NCBI GenBank assembly: GCA_028694105.1
Contig: JAQUUC010000038.1
Coordinates: 1-34,621 of the forward strand
Reading direction: 5' to 3'
Source: Hespellia sp.
Lineage (GTDB): Bacteria > Bacillota > Clostridia > Lachnospirales > Lachnospiraceae
DNA length: 34,621 bases
Shown here: piece after piece, positions 7,565 through 16,195 of the stretch
Layout of the letters: each line of letters starts with the position of its first letter
Position numbering within the stretch: the stretch's first letter is position 1
Position numbers and translations under genes: made by a program
The notes under the pieces: model-generated
What the model was told of the DNA's origin: nothing
Seen by the model: only the letters and a program-made list of their open reading frames with translations
Database searches by the model: none

Positions 7565-8254
7565 TTACATATAGGTTCCGGGCGTTCCGCCGCCAAAGCA
7601 CATTCCGCCACCGCCGCAGCACATACTACAGACTGCCTGCGCAATACACAGCTTCAGACACAGATTGCTGCCACCCATAACCGGATAACCATAAGCACTC
7701 TGCTGGCTCTGATACCATCCTCCGCCGCCCTGAAGCCGCTGCAGCAGCATCTGATACTGCATATTATCGGGTTCCATGGATGCCGCCTTCTGCGCATACT
7801 CGAGCGCAGCCACATTATTCCCGGCACCGGAATTCGCCGATGCGCTGTAAAAATACCAGAGGGCACTTCGATTCGAAATTCCTTCTAATACATTCAGCGC
7901 CTCTTTGTAATGACCGCTCCTGATGTAATTGGCCGCTGCCTGCAGATGGATATCACTCTCGCTCTGGTTCGTATTCTGTCTCTGCTGCCCGCCGAAACCG
8001 CCAAATCCACCGAAACCGCCAAAATCGCCGTAGGGACTGCCACTGCCGCCATAAGACGAATCGCCGTACTCTTTTTCCTTCATAATCTGCTGATAGGCCT
8101 GCTGTATCTCTTTGAATTTTGCCTCGGCCTGATCTTTATTCGGATTATTAATATTCGCATCCGGATGATACTTGCGGCTCAGTCCGCGGTACGCTTTCTT
8201 TATCTCATCATCGGAAGCGGAACGTTCCACTCCCAACACTTTATATGGATCCAT
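7565..8254 (-). CDS. J-domain protein with TPR-like middle and Cys-rich tail
   Basis: A 229-residue protein. Residues 2-62 are a J-domain with the HPD motif at 30-32, so it should stimulate the ATPase of an Hsp70 (DnaK). A Gly/Phe linker follows, with four FGG repeats at 78-89. Residues about 97-175 form TPR-like helices ([25 protein letters not shown]). The last 31 residues carry six cysteines (199, 203, 209, 212, 213, 219) in a Gly-rich context, as if to bind metal or attach to a membrane. It is not DnaJ itself, because the central zinc finger and client domains are absent. Its ATG shares one base with the stop of the upstream DUF5685 gene. Confidence 0.85.
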   Translation of the reverse strand: MDPYKVLGVERSASDDEIKKAYRGLSRKYHPDANINNPNKDQAEAKFKEIQQAYQQIMKEKEYGDSSYGGSGSPYGDFGGFGGFGGFGGQQRQNTNQSESDIHLQAAANYIRSGHYKEALNVLEGISNRSALWYFYSASANSGAGNNVAALEYAQKAASMEPDNMQYQMLLQRLQGGGGWYQSQQSAYGYPVMGGSNLCLKLCIAQAVCSMCCGGGGMCFGGGTPGTYM

Positions 8255-9093
8255 TATTTCTCCTTGCTCTTTTCGCTTCTTTTTGCTCTTACGAGTTCAT
8301 ATCTGCACCACACTCCGGAATACAGAATGTTACGCAGAATATCAGTATACTCGATTATCGGAAGTTTTTCAAATTCTTTTGAGCATTCAGCCATCATCAT
8401 CGTTAAAATGTTCCGGCATTTTTCATCAAAATCCGGCTGCCGCCATGTCTTGATGAATGGATTGTAATTGTTCTTCTTAATGTCCTCTTCAATATCCTCG
8501 TACGCATCCATCAAATAAATGAATTTACCCAAATAAAATCCGATATGGTACAAATTATCTTTCCAGATATCATCCTGATACATAAAAATCTGACCCATGA
8601 TCTCTCCGAAATAACCGGCCATCTTATCGATATTATTCTCATCTTCCTGCTCGCTGCGGTAAATCTGCTCCAGATTCTCCGCGATGATCTTCGCCTTCTC
8701 TTCATACCGTTCCTGAATCTTCCGGTTCTTCGATTCCAGCAGCTTCGCAAACAGCCTCTTCGAATACTTCTTCTCATCCTGCCAGTCATCTTTGCATTTA
8801 TAATAGGACAGCATGATGTTCATGTCTGCCACATAACCGGTATACTCATTGATGGAGGTCACATGCTTCTCTAACGGATGCGCGATGCACCTTGCCTTCC
8901 CCTTCTGTACCTCAGGTTCATACAGACCGGTCAGCAGCAGGAGCAAAAAAGTCATATCGTAGGACAACGTCATCTGACCGCGCTTCCCATACTTCTCCTT
9001 CAGCACACTGCACAGACCGCAGTAATAAGAATGGTAAAGATCAAAATCTTTAAACTTCATCTCTGCTTTATTGATGATGATATACCCAAACAT
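8254..9093 (-). CDS. DUF5685 family protein
   Basis: A 279-residue, mainly helical protein of unknown function. Visible features are the N-terminal [18 protein letters not shown] with Cys25 and Cys28, further Cys69 and Cys100, and Asp-rich helices DDWQDE (102-107) and [13 protein letters not shown] (196-208). Four cysteines plus repeated Asp motifs on helices suggest metal binding, and the helical Asp motifs recall all-alpha isoprenoid synthase folds, but that link is only a suggestion. The family is usually found in Clostridia. It lies between a zinc-ribbon membrane protein and a J-domain protein, joined by a one-base gap upstream and a TAATG overlap downstream. Confidence 0.78.
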   Translation of the reverse strand: MFGYIIINKAEMKFKDFDLYHSYYCGLCSVLKEKYGKRGQMTLSYDMTFLLLLLTGLYEPEVQKGKARCIAHPLEKHVTSINEYTGYVADMNIMLSYYKCKDDWQDEKKYSKRLFAKLLESKNRKIQERYEEKAKIIAENLEQIYRSEQEDENNIDKMAGYFGEIMGQIFMYQDDIWKDNLYHIGFYLGKFIYLMDAYEDIEEDIKKNNYNPFIKTWRQPDFDEKCRNILTMMMAECSKEFEKLPIIEYTDILRNILYSGVWCRYELVRAKRSEKSKEK

Positions 9094-9094
9094 A

Positions 9095-9490
9095 TTAGCT
9101 CCTCTTCACAAATGTCGTCCCGCACTTCGGACAGCGTATTTCAATCTTTCCTTTTCCTCTCGGGATGCGGATCTTCTGCTTACAGCTCGGACATGCATAT
9201 ATGTGATAATTCTTACTCTGTGCAAGTTGGTTCTTCCACGCTGCAAATTTGCAGCGCAGCTTATAGGTCTTATTCAGATACAGCTGATTCTCCTGCGCCC
9301 GCTTGCCGACATTCTTCGAAAAGATGCGGAAGTACGCGTAAATCACAAGCACCCATCCAATCCAGTACATCACATTCGTCTTCAGGAACATCCCCAGTAT
9401 CAAGACAATGAAACCAATCGTCGTAATTACTTTAGAAAGGGAATCTACTCCGTATCTTCCCTGCATAAACCGAATCAATTTTTCTTTCAT
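9095..9490 (-). CDS. Membrane protein with C-terminal zinc ribbon
   Basis: A 131-residue protein with two transmembrane segments (about 21-36 and 39-56) and a cytoplasmic C-terminal zinc ribbon: CPSC at 100-103 and CPKC at 120-123. The start at 9490 is chosen over an in-frame start at 9517 because a GAGG site lies at the right distance. It is first in the operon with DUF5685 and the J-domain gene and is one base from the next gene. No function is known; it could recruit the J-protein or DUF5685 to the membrane (inference). Confidence 0.75.
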   Translation of the reverse strand: MKEKLIRFMQGRYGVDSLSKVITTIGFIVLILGMFLKTNVMYWIGWVLVIYAYFRIFSKNVGKRAQENQLYLNKTYKLRCKFAAWKNQLAQSKNYHIYACPSCKQKIRIPRGKGKIEIRCPKCGTTFVKRS

Positions 9491-9524
9491 ATTTTCACGC
9501 CTCATTTCGTTTAACATACGATAT

Positions 9525-9553
9525 ATTCTCGGACTTTTCAGGCGTTATGTCAA
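9525..9553 (-). promoter_or_regulatory. Promoter of the zinc-ribbon/DUF5685/J-domain operon
   Basis: A consensus TTGACA (9548-9553) is followed after 17 bases by GAGAAT (9525-9530, four of six consensus positions), about 35 bases upstream of the ATG at 9490. Confidence 0.6.
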
Positions 9554-9614
9554 TTAAAATCTTATTAACATTACACATTTCTCATTAAATAAGTCTAAAC
9601 TTTTGTCAAATTAC

Positions 9615-10553
9615 CTATTCTGCCGCCTCATCTGTGTCATCCGCAATGTTCAAAATATTGTTGCAGATTTCCACCGTAACCGTATATACAATCTTTGATC
9701 CGTCCATCTGGACATAGCGGTTTCCGCTGTCATCCTCATTTCCCAGATACAGAACTGCCGTCTGTTCCTTCTCATCGTCATCGGTATAAGTCACAGTGAC
9801 TGTTGTTTTGTTTTCCTCATCCAGTCCGTATTTTGCGGCATCCGCATCTGCCATATGATAATCCACCGGAGTATCCAGTGAAATCACACTCAGTCCGCCG
9901 ACAACGGCTGCGACTGCCTCGGAATCGTCATCATTTGATGCCTTGTAGGTCGTCGTGCTGTCGCCGGTCTGAATCACCTCGCTGACGATATTTCCACTTC
10001 CAATGGATGGAAACGTATCCAGCTGTGCCATATCACTCAGCGCGGTCTGCATATCCTCCAGATTACTTGCCGGAATCGTATAGACAGTCTCCTCACCGTC
10101 AACCATTGCATAATAATCATCCTCTGCGGAATTTCCAATATTTATAATTGTCTCATTTCCGGCGCTGTCCGTCAGCGCGACATAATAGGTCGGAGCATCG
10201 AGCCCGTACGCGGAAATATCATCGCCCTCTGTCAGCTTCCGGTCCGCCTCCAGCCTGCTGTAAGTGTCAACGATACGTTCCACGGTATCCGGGTTCAGCG
10301 GAAATGCTTCATCCGCTGCCACATACCAGTCGCCATCCTCATTTTTCTGAAATGACATCGTATCTGTGCCGCCGTTATAGGTAACAGCGGTCACATCCGA
10401 AATGTCAGTCATATAAATTTTATTTGCCTGCTCTTCCTCGGTCTTTTTCTCATCCTGCTTTTTATTCCACATCTGGATTCCCAGAAAGCAGATCAGCAGA
10501 ACAGCGAATACGCCAAGGAGAATTCCCATTTGTCTTTTTTTCTTGTCTGACAT
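9615..10553 (-). CDS. DUF4340 domain protein of a Gld-like ABC module
   Basis: A 312-residue protein with one N-terminal membrane segment (about 9-27), a short charged Lys/Glu stretch, and an extracytoplasmic beta-rich DUF4340 region. The repeated pattern DISAYGLDAPTYYVAL and YGLDEENKTTVTVTY marks the family. DUF4340 proteins commonly follow GldG-like subunits in ABC operons and are thought to be accessory components. It is the last gene of the unit, 11 bases after the GldG-like gene. The C terminus is acidic. Confidence 0.85.
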   Translation of the reverse strand: MSDKKKRQMGILLGVFAVLLICFLGIQMWNKKQDEKKTEEEQANKIYMTDISDVTAVTYNGGTDTMSFQKNEDGDWYVAADEAFPLNPDTVERIVDTYSRLEADRKLTEGDDISAYGLDAPTYYVALTDSAGNETIINIGNSAEDDYYAMVDGEETVYTIPASNLEDMQTALSDMAQLDTFPSIGSGNIVSEVIQTGDSTTTYKASNDDDSEAVAAVVGGLSVISLDTPVDYHMADADAAKYGLDEENKTTVTVTYTDDDEKEQTAVLYLGNEDDSGNRYVQMDGSKIVYTVTVEICNNILNIADDTDEAAE

Positions 10554-10564
10554 ATTTTACACCT

Positions 10565-11962
10565 CTACGCTTTTCTTCTCTTAAACCATACAACAAATCC
10601 TCCGACAATTACAAGAACCGGAATGCCAAAGATCAGGAACAGGCTGATTACGCCGCCGTGCTGCATTGTATTTGTCTCGGTCGTCAGTGTTTTTGCCTCA
10701 ATGGAAAGATTGGTCACACCGTCAAAGTTGTTGCTGACTGCATTCATGAAGAGGGTTACATTTTCCAGTGAACTGAACGCATCGGTAATCTGCGAATCAA
10801 TCAGCGAAGCCGCTGATATTGCAGTGAGCTGGGCCGTTCCATCGTCAACCTCCTCTGTTGCGACACCACCGAGTACATAGGTGCCTTCTGCTGCATTATT
10901 TTCATCGGTAACCGCATAGCCCTTATCGGACGTTGTCATAAACGGAACCATGGTAATGGTATCGCGCACCGGATCTGCCTGATTGAATCCTCTCGCATTG
11001 ACCACCAGTGTTGTCTGGGACGAAATCCCATTTGCAAGATTGCCGGACACGGAAAGTGTCGGAATAATATAATAATAATTTCCCTGATAGTTGCTCGAAG
11101 TATCTGCAATGTAGCCCTCTGCCTGTTCAAATCCATAGTCCTTCAAAAGTGCACTGAGATTTGGGAGCGCTGAGCTTTCTGTATCACCCAGAATCACCAT
11201 CACTTTTCCTCCGGCTGCCAGATAATCTGTCACAACGGTCTTCTCATCCTTCGTCAAATCATTGGTCGGTGCATCGAACAGAAGCAGATCACAATCCTCC
11301 GGAATCACACCTTCCTGAAACAGATCCAGTTCCGTCACGGTATAGTTTGACTTTTCCATCATATCGGAAATCGTGGTCGAGAATGTAGATTCTCCATGTC
11401 CGGTTGTGCGGTAAATTGTTTTTGTAACATCGCTCGTCACATAGTTCACAGCACTGGTCAGCTGTCCTTCGCCGTCGAATTCGGTCGGGTCGGAACTTCC
11501 ATAATAATAGGCCATTGACTCGTCAACTACCAGAATGTCAGAAAACGCAACCGTTGTTGTCTTGTCGGTATCCGCACATCCAACCACGATGGTGTTTGCA
11601 TCTGTCTCGTATTCCGTCAGTGCCGATGGATGCAGAACCGGATCGATCCATGTCACTGAAATATCTTTGGATAACGCTGCGTATTTGCTGATAAAGGTCT
11701 TAATTCTATCATCGGTATCTTCCTTGTTTGCCAACACCGTAAGTGTAATTTTGTGCTCCAGCGTATCCAGAAGATCCGTTGTAACCGTGGAAATGTCGTA
11801 CAGATTATTACTGCTGATATCAATGTTTCGTATATTTTCGGGAAGCTGCCCGACAATCAGGTTGATGACCACGATGATTGCGATCACAATTGCAGTCACG
11901 CCCACACTGTAGCTTCCATGCTTTGATTCACTTGTCTGAAATAGTTTTTTTATTTTATTCAC
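10565..11962 (-). CDS. GldG-like ABC transporter auxiliary protein
   Basis: A 465-residue protein: an N-terminal membrane segment (about 22-42), a large extracytoplasmic domain and a C-terminal membrane segment (about 438-460) ending in a basic tail. The domain shows the GldG/IFT52-like order: an N-terminal region that opens with the NNLYDIS segment (52-58) and has TVLANKEDTDDRIKTFISKY, then FLVVDE-like strand and YRTTGHGES near 195, and LLLFDAPTNDLTKDEK with a Rossmann-like core. In Bacteroidetes GldA/F/G form an ABC transporter needed for gliding; in Firmicutes the same set has no known role. The operon order is ATPase, permease, GldG-like, DUF4340. Confidence 0.82.
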   Translation of the reverse strand: MNKIKKLFQTSESKHGSYSVGVTAIVIAIIVVINLIVGQLPENIRNIDISSNNLYDISTVTTDLLDTLEHKITLTVLANKEDTDDRIKTFISKYAALSKDISVTWIDPVLHPSALTEYETDANTIVVGCADTDKTTTVAFSDILVVDESMAYYYGSSDPTEFDGEGQLTSAVNYVTSDVTKTIYRTTGHGESTFSTTISDMMEKSNYTVTELDLFQEGVIPEDCDLLLFDAPTNDLTKDEKTVVTDYLAAGGKVMVILGDTESSALPNLSALLKDYGFEQAEGYIADTSSNYQGNYYYIIPTLSVSGNLANGISSQTTLVVNARGFNQADPVRDTITMVPFMTTSDKGYAVTDENNAAEGTYVLGGVATEEVDDGTAQLTAISAASLIDSQITDAFSSLENVTLFMNAVSNNFDGVTNLSIEAKTLTTETNTMQHGGVISLFLIFGIPVLVIVGGFVVWFKRRKA

Positions 11963-11975
11963 GATGATCTCCCTC

Positions 11976-12851
11976 CTAGCTCCAGCGTCTCTTTTGTATT
12001 GCCTGAATAGTCAGGAACACAAAAAGTACAATAATGGACAGATACAGCACAAGTCCGCTGACATCAAAGATACTGTTATCGGCCACGCCGGAGAAAATAT
12101 CTGTCAATGCCAGTTTGCCAAGCCAAGTGCTTAAGAGGTTCTCAAGTAAGCTTGATTTCACAATGCACACTGCAGCCGTGGCAATCACGCCGATTGCTTC
12201 AATCGCTGCGCTGATGATAAAGTTGCCGGTCATGTGGAATATAAAGACCACAATCGCAGTCAGAATGATGATTAGTCCAATTGCATTTCCAACTGCGCTG
12301 CTTGGCAGGAAGCTTATGATACCATTCCAGAGATATAATATAAGAAGGATACCAAACGTACTGATGCACGCGATAATCTGGCTTTCTGTCAGTGCCGAGA
12401 TGAACATTCCAATGGAAATGTACACGCAGCCCAGCAGGAAAAACACCAGAATCGACAGGTAATCTGCGCCGATATATGCCGTCCCCTGCATCTTGATGAT
12501 CCACGGGAAGAACAGAAAAATGATATTCGGAATCAAAAACATCACTGCCATTGCAAAAAATTTGCCGAGAACCACCTTCGTCACGCTCACCGGTGAGGTA
12601 AGTAACAATTGATCGGTTTTATTCTTGCGGTCCTCCGAAAAGCTGCGCATCGTCAGAATCGGAATCGCAACCAGAAATACAATGAGCGCTCCGCCCAGTG
12701 CGTATGCAAAATACGGATAGCCTCCGTTCAGGTTATATGCGAGGAAGTAAATCCCCGTAAATGCAACTACAACTGCAATAAATACGCATCCAATCATGGA
12801 GGTAAAATAAGATTGTAATTCTCTCTTAAATATTGCTTTCATCTGTCTCAT
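11976..12851 (-). CDS. ABC-2 type permease (GldF-like)
   Basis: A 291-residue integral membrane protein with six predicted segments. The first follows MKAIFKRELQSYFTSMIG, the usual start of ABC-2 permeases, and LTMRSFSEDRKNKTDQLLLTSPVS is the conserved cytoplasmic coupling segment that faces the ATPase. It overlaps the end of the ATPase gene by 26 bases and lies 13 bases before the GldG-like gene, so the subunits are co-expressed. The transported substrate is unknown. Confidence 0.87.
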   Translation of the reverse strand: MRQMKAIFKRELQSYFTSMIGCVFIAVVVAFTGIYFLAYNLNGGYPYFAYALGGALIVFLVAIPILTMRSFSEDRKNKTDQLLLTSPVSVTKVVLGKFFAMAVMFLIPNIIFLFFPWIIKMQGTAYIGADYLSILVFFLLGCVYISIGMFISALTESQIIACISTFGILLILYLWNGIISFLPSSAVGNAIGLIIILTAIVVFIFHMTGNFIISAAIEAIGVIATAAVCIVKSSLLENLLSTWLGKLALTDIFSGVADNSIFDVSGLVLYLSIIVLFVFLTIQAIQKRRWS

Positions 12852-13857
12852 CCTCCTCCATTATTTTTTCATCCGCAGTTTCTTCGGGGTCCTGCAAGTC
12901 TTCATCATCCTCTGCCAGATCCTGCTTTTCACTCTGTGTCAGTTCGAGGAAGACATCCTCCAGCGAAACTTTTGTATGATTCATCGACAGCAGTGCTTTC
13001 TGTGCTTTTGCAAATGCAAAGAATACTGCTTCGCGAATGTCCTGATCCTCCTCCATATCAATCTTGGCATATGTCGTACCGTCCTGCTTCTGCTCGGTCT
13101 TGATTTCGATGATGCCTTCCACTCCGGACAGGATTTCTCTGACGTCAGAGCGGCTCGCCTTTGTAGTGATTTCAATGGATTCCGCTCCCGCCATCAATTT
13201 TTCCAGATTCTTCGGTGTATCACTTGCAACTAATTTCCCTTTGGAAATGATGAGCACCGTATCACATACTTCGCTGACCTCCGCCAGAATATGTGAACTC
13301 AGAATAACCGTATGATTTTTTGCAAGCTTACGGATCAATTCTCTGATTTCAATAATCTGTTTTGGATCAAGACCAACCGTTGGCTCATCAAGAATTATGA
13401 TTTCCGGGAATCCCAGCATAGCCTGCGCTAACCCGACTCTTTGTCTGTAGCCTTTGGACAGATTACGAATCAGACGCATTTCCACGTCCTTTAATTTTGC
13501 GAGCTTTACGACCTCTTCTACCGATTCCTCCCTTTTAGCCTTTTTGATTCCTTTGAGCTCCGCTGCAAACTGCAGATATTCACAGACTCTCATATCCGTG
13601 TAGAGCGGCGGCAGCTCCGGCAGGTATCCGATGCTCTTCTTCGCTTCTTCCGGTTCCTTTAATATGTCATGGCCGTTGATAATGACCTGACCCTCCGTCG
13701 CGCCGAGATAGCCGGTCATAATGTTCATCGTTGTGGACTTTCCCGCTCCGTTTGGACCAAGAAAACCGTAGATCTGTCCCTTCTCAATCGAGAAAGAGAG
13801 ATGATCTACGGCTATATGGCTGCCATATTTTTTTACTAAGTTTTTAACTTCAATCAC
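12826..13857 (-). CDS. ABC transporter ATP-binding protein (GldA-like)
   Basis: A 343-residue ATPase that starts at GTG after AGGAGG. Walker A GPNGAGKST is at 34-42, the signature LSKGY at 133-137, Walker B IIILDE at 153-158 and the switch His at 189. The Q-loop reads GYLPELPPLY, with Pro/Glu where Gln is usual, as is common in this subgroup. A C-terminal domain (about 220-310) is followed by a very acidic tail (311-343) that is unusual for the family. It energises the permease at 11976-12851. Confidence 0.9.
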   Translation of the reverse strand: MIEVKNLVKKYGSHIAVDHLSFSIEKGQIYGFLGPNGAGKSTTMNIMTGYLGATEGQVIINGHDILKEPEEAKKSIGYLPELPPLYTDMRVCEYLQFAAELKGIKKAKREESVEEVVKLAKLKDVEMRLIRNLSKGYRQRVGLAQAMLGFPEIIILDEPTVGLDPKQIIEIRELIRKLAKNHTVILSSHILAEVSEVCDTVLIISKGKLVASDTPKNLEKLMAGAESIEITTKASRSDVREILSGVEGIIEIKTEQKQDGTTYAKIDMEEDQDIREAVFFAFAKAQKALLSMNHTKVSLEDVFLELTQSEKQDLAEDDEDLQDPEETADEKIMEEDETDESNI

Positions 13858-13881
13858 TTTTCCTGCCTCCTATATCTTGTC

Positions 13882-13898
13882 ATCAACCATGGGTTGAT
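13882..13898. promoter_or_regulatory. Palindrome upstream of the Gld-like ABC operon
   Basis: ATCAACC-ATG-GGTTGAT is a perfect 7-3-7 inverted repeat located 25-41 bases before the GTG start, overlapping the likely promoter end or 5' leader (a GATAAT-like -10 lies at its upstream edge). It may be an operator; no matching regulator gene is adjacent. Confidence 0.4.
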
Positions 13899-13968
13899 TA
13901 TCTAGGAAATACTCTAGCAGTGAAATGTGAATTTAATGTGTTACAAATGTGTAGATTGTGTTCCGGTT

Positions 13969-15294
13969 CTACCTTTTCTTTCGCATATACGCAAACAAGC
14001 CCACACAGATCAGCGCTGAAAACAGCGAGCCTGCTGGTGCAGCGCATCCCATCGGTGACAGTGTATCCGGATAATACACAGACGCCAGATACGCCCCCGG
14101 AATGCGGACCAGTATAATTGCCGCAACATTATGGATAAAGGAATACATCGATTTTCCGTATGCACAGAAATATCCGCTGAAGCAGAAATGAATTCCCGCA
14201 AAAATACAGTCAAACACATATGTTTTCAGATATTGCACGCCGAAGAGTACAACGGCTGTATCGTTTGTAAACGAACCGATGAGCGGTTTTGCAATGAACT
14301 GTATCACAAGAGAACAGAGGACACCAAAAATCACCGTGATTCCAATTCCATACTGCAGGGTCTTCGTTGCACGGTCGTTTTTCCCCGCCCCCATATTCTG
14401 CGCTGCAAGTGCAGATACCGCAGATAACATACTAGATGGAACCAGAAAGAGCATGCTGATAATCTTCTCCACAATTCCAACCGCAGCCGCGATCTCCACA
14501 CCACGCATATTTGCAATAATCGTAATGATAATAAATGATACCTGAACAAAGCCGTCCTGAAGGGAAACCGGCAGACCGATTTTCATGATATTTCCCATCA
14601 TCTGCTTATCCGGAATTAAATTCCTGCGTTTCAGACTCAAATGATTCTTGCCTTTTATAATAGAGACAAGTGCAAAGAGAACACTGATGGTCTGTGAAAT
14701 CACCGTGCCGAGAGCGGCGCCTGCCGCACGCATATCAAACACACCGATAAGCACATAATCAAGCACAATATTGACCACGCACGCAACCGCCACAAAGTAC
14801 ATCGGACTTTTGGAATCGCCGAGTCCACGGAAAATCGCACTGATCATGTTATACGCAATAATAAACGGGATTCCGGCAAAACAGATCAGCAGGTAACTTC
14901 TCGTCTGCTCTGCCGCTTCCATCGGTGTTGACATTATCGACACGATCGGTGCAACAGCCGCAATCAAAACTACGCATAATACGACAGCCACAATTGCAAA
15001 CAGCGTGATACTGTTTCCGATTGCCTGCGAAACCTCTTTCTCTTTTTTGGCGCCCACGAACCGGCTGATCATAACCGTCGTTCCCATCGCAAGACCGACG
15101 ATAATGACGGTCAGCATATGCATAATCTGGCTTCCGATGGACACTGCGGTAATAGAATCCGATCCATTGAACTGCCCGATGATAAATAAGTCCGCCAGCC
15201 CATATAATGTCTGTAAAAAATATGACAAGAAAAAAGGCAGTGAGAACACTGCCAGATTTCGAAAAATACTTCCTTTTGTTAAATCCTTCTGCAT
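13969..15294 (-). CDS. MATE family efflux transporter
   Basis: A 441-residue membrane protein with about 12 transmembrane segments in two homologous halves. The family markers are LPFFLSYFLQTLYGLADLFIIG near residues 18-39 and MISRFVGAKKEKEVSQAIG near 84-102. MATE proteins export drugs or metabolites in exchange for Na+ or H+. The substrate cannot be told. It is divergent from the phospholipid operon, with two palindromes in the 211-base gap. A GAGGG site precedes the start. Confidence 0.92.
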   Translation of the reverse strand: MQKDLTKGSIFRNLAVFSLPFFLSYFLQTLYGLADLFIIGQFNGSDSITAVSIGSQIMHMLTVIIVGLAMGTTVMISRFVGAKKEKEVSQAIGNSITLFAIVAVVLCVVLIAAVAPIVSIMSTPMEAAEQTRSYLLICFAGIPFIIAYNMISAIFRGLGDSKSPMYFVAVACVVNIVLDYVLIGVFDMRAAGAALGTVISQTISVLFALVSIIKGKNHLSLKRRNLIPDKQMMGNIMKIGLPVSLQDGFVQVSFIIITIIANMRGVEIAAAVGIVEKIISMLFLVPSSMLSAVSALAAQNMGAGKNDRATKTLQYGIGITVIFGVLCSLVIQFIAKPLIGSFTNDTAVVLFGVQYLKTYVFDCIFAGIHFCFSGYFCAYGKSMYSFIHNVAAIILVRIPGAYLASVYYPDTLSPMGCAAPAGSLFSALICVGLFAYMRKKR

Positions 15295-15384
15295 GTAATA
15301 CCCTCAGTTTTTCTTTCTTTACTCTCTGTCACCTGATTCTGTTTTTACAAATCCAAGTATATCACTGAGGTCCTGTTTTCGCAA

Positions 15385-15426
15385 GAAAACACCGTTTTCC
15401 TTAAGAATTTTAAAATTATTCTTAAG
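15385..15426. promoter_or_regulatory. Two adjacent palindromes in the MATE/PAP2 divergent region
   Basis: GAAAAC-ACC-GTTTTC (15385-15399) is followed at once by CTTAAGAAT, a 9-base spacer, and ATTCTTAAG (15400-15426). Both are perfect. They lie between the MATE gene (-) and the phospholipid operon (+), so they may be operators for either; the spacing of the second suits a MarR- or TetR-type dimer. No regulator gene is adjacent. Confidence 0.4.
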
Positions 15427-15456
15427 ATTGCAGTCATTTCATGGTCTTTTTATGGC

Positions 15457-15492
15457 AAATCGTGTAATATATACAAATATAAAACACGATTT
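15457..15492 (+). repeat. Inverted repeat in the leader of the phospholipid operon
   Basis: AAATCGTGT (15457-15465) and ACACGATTT (15484-15492) are perfect inverted repeats 18 bases apart. The AT-rich interval contains possible -10 sequences. The right arm ends a few bases before the ribosome binding site of the PAP2 gene, so it could be an operator pair or an RNA hairpin. Confidence 0.45.
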
Positions 15493-15505
15493 GAAAGGAT
15501 TATTC

Positions 15506-16195
15506 ATGCGAGATAAACTTAAAATTCCACCATTACTAATTGCTCTTCTTGTTAATAGCTGCGTCTATTTTGGAACACGACTTCTCATGAGTAATGTCCG
15601 CCACTACAATCTGGATTCTCAGCTCGATGCACAAATTCCCTTTATTCCACAGTTTATTATCGTCTATCTCGGCTGTTATCTGTTCTGGATTTTGAATTAC
15701 GCCCTGATTGCATGTAGTGACAAGGAAGTATGCTTCCGTTTTTTTACTGCTGATTTTTACGGGCGAATCATCTGTCTGGTCTGCTTTCTTTTCTTTCCGA
15801 CAACGAATACAAGACCCGACCTGATTGGAAATGATGTCTGGACCCAGCTGGTACGCTTCCTGTATTCGATTGATGCGGCAAACAATCTGTTTCCGTCGAT
15901 TCACTGCATGGTCAGCTGGTACTGCTGCGTCGGTCTTCGGAAATGCAGCTGGATTCCCAAATGGTACCGGGCTGTCTCCTACGCGCTCGCCGTCACCGTC
16001 TGTATCTCGACCGTATGCCTCAAGCAGCATGTCCTCATAGATGTGATTGCCGGTATTGCAGCTGCAGAGATTACTTACGCAATCAGCCAGCGAACGAACG
16101 GCTACCGGATTTACCTGCGCATTTCCGAATGGATGGAACAACAAGCCGGCTGCTTACTACGCGGCAGAATGGAACAAAAGAACAATGGAGAATAA
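15506..16195 (+). CDS. PAP2-superfamily membrane phosphatase
   Basis: A 229-residue protein with about six membrane segments. The catalytic motifs are TNTRP near 119-123, PSIH near 141-144 and H-x3-D (HVLID) near 181-185, which is the vanadate-haloperoxidase-like acid phosphatase core. The Lys of the classical first motif is not visible. Members remove phosphate from phosphatidate, phosphatidylglycerol phosphate or prenyl diphosphates. The ATG at 15506 is preferred over one at 15428 because GAAAGGA precedes it. The gene overlaps the next by 11 bases and opens a phospholipid operon, so a lipid phosphate substrate is likely. Confidence 0.85.
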   Translation: MRDKLKIPPLLIALLVNSCVYFGTRLLMSNVRHYNLDSQLDAQIPFIPQFIIVYLGCYLFWILNYALIACSDKEVCFRFFTADFYGRIICLVCFLFFPTTNTRPDLIGNDVWTQLVRFLYSIDAANNLFPSIHCMVSWYCCVGLRKCSWIPKWYRAVSYALAVTVCISTVCLKQHVLIDVIAGIAAAEITYAISQRTNGYRIYLRISEWMEQQAGCLLRGRMEQKNNGE

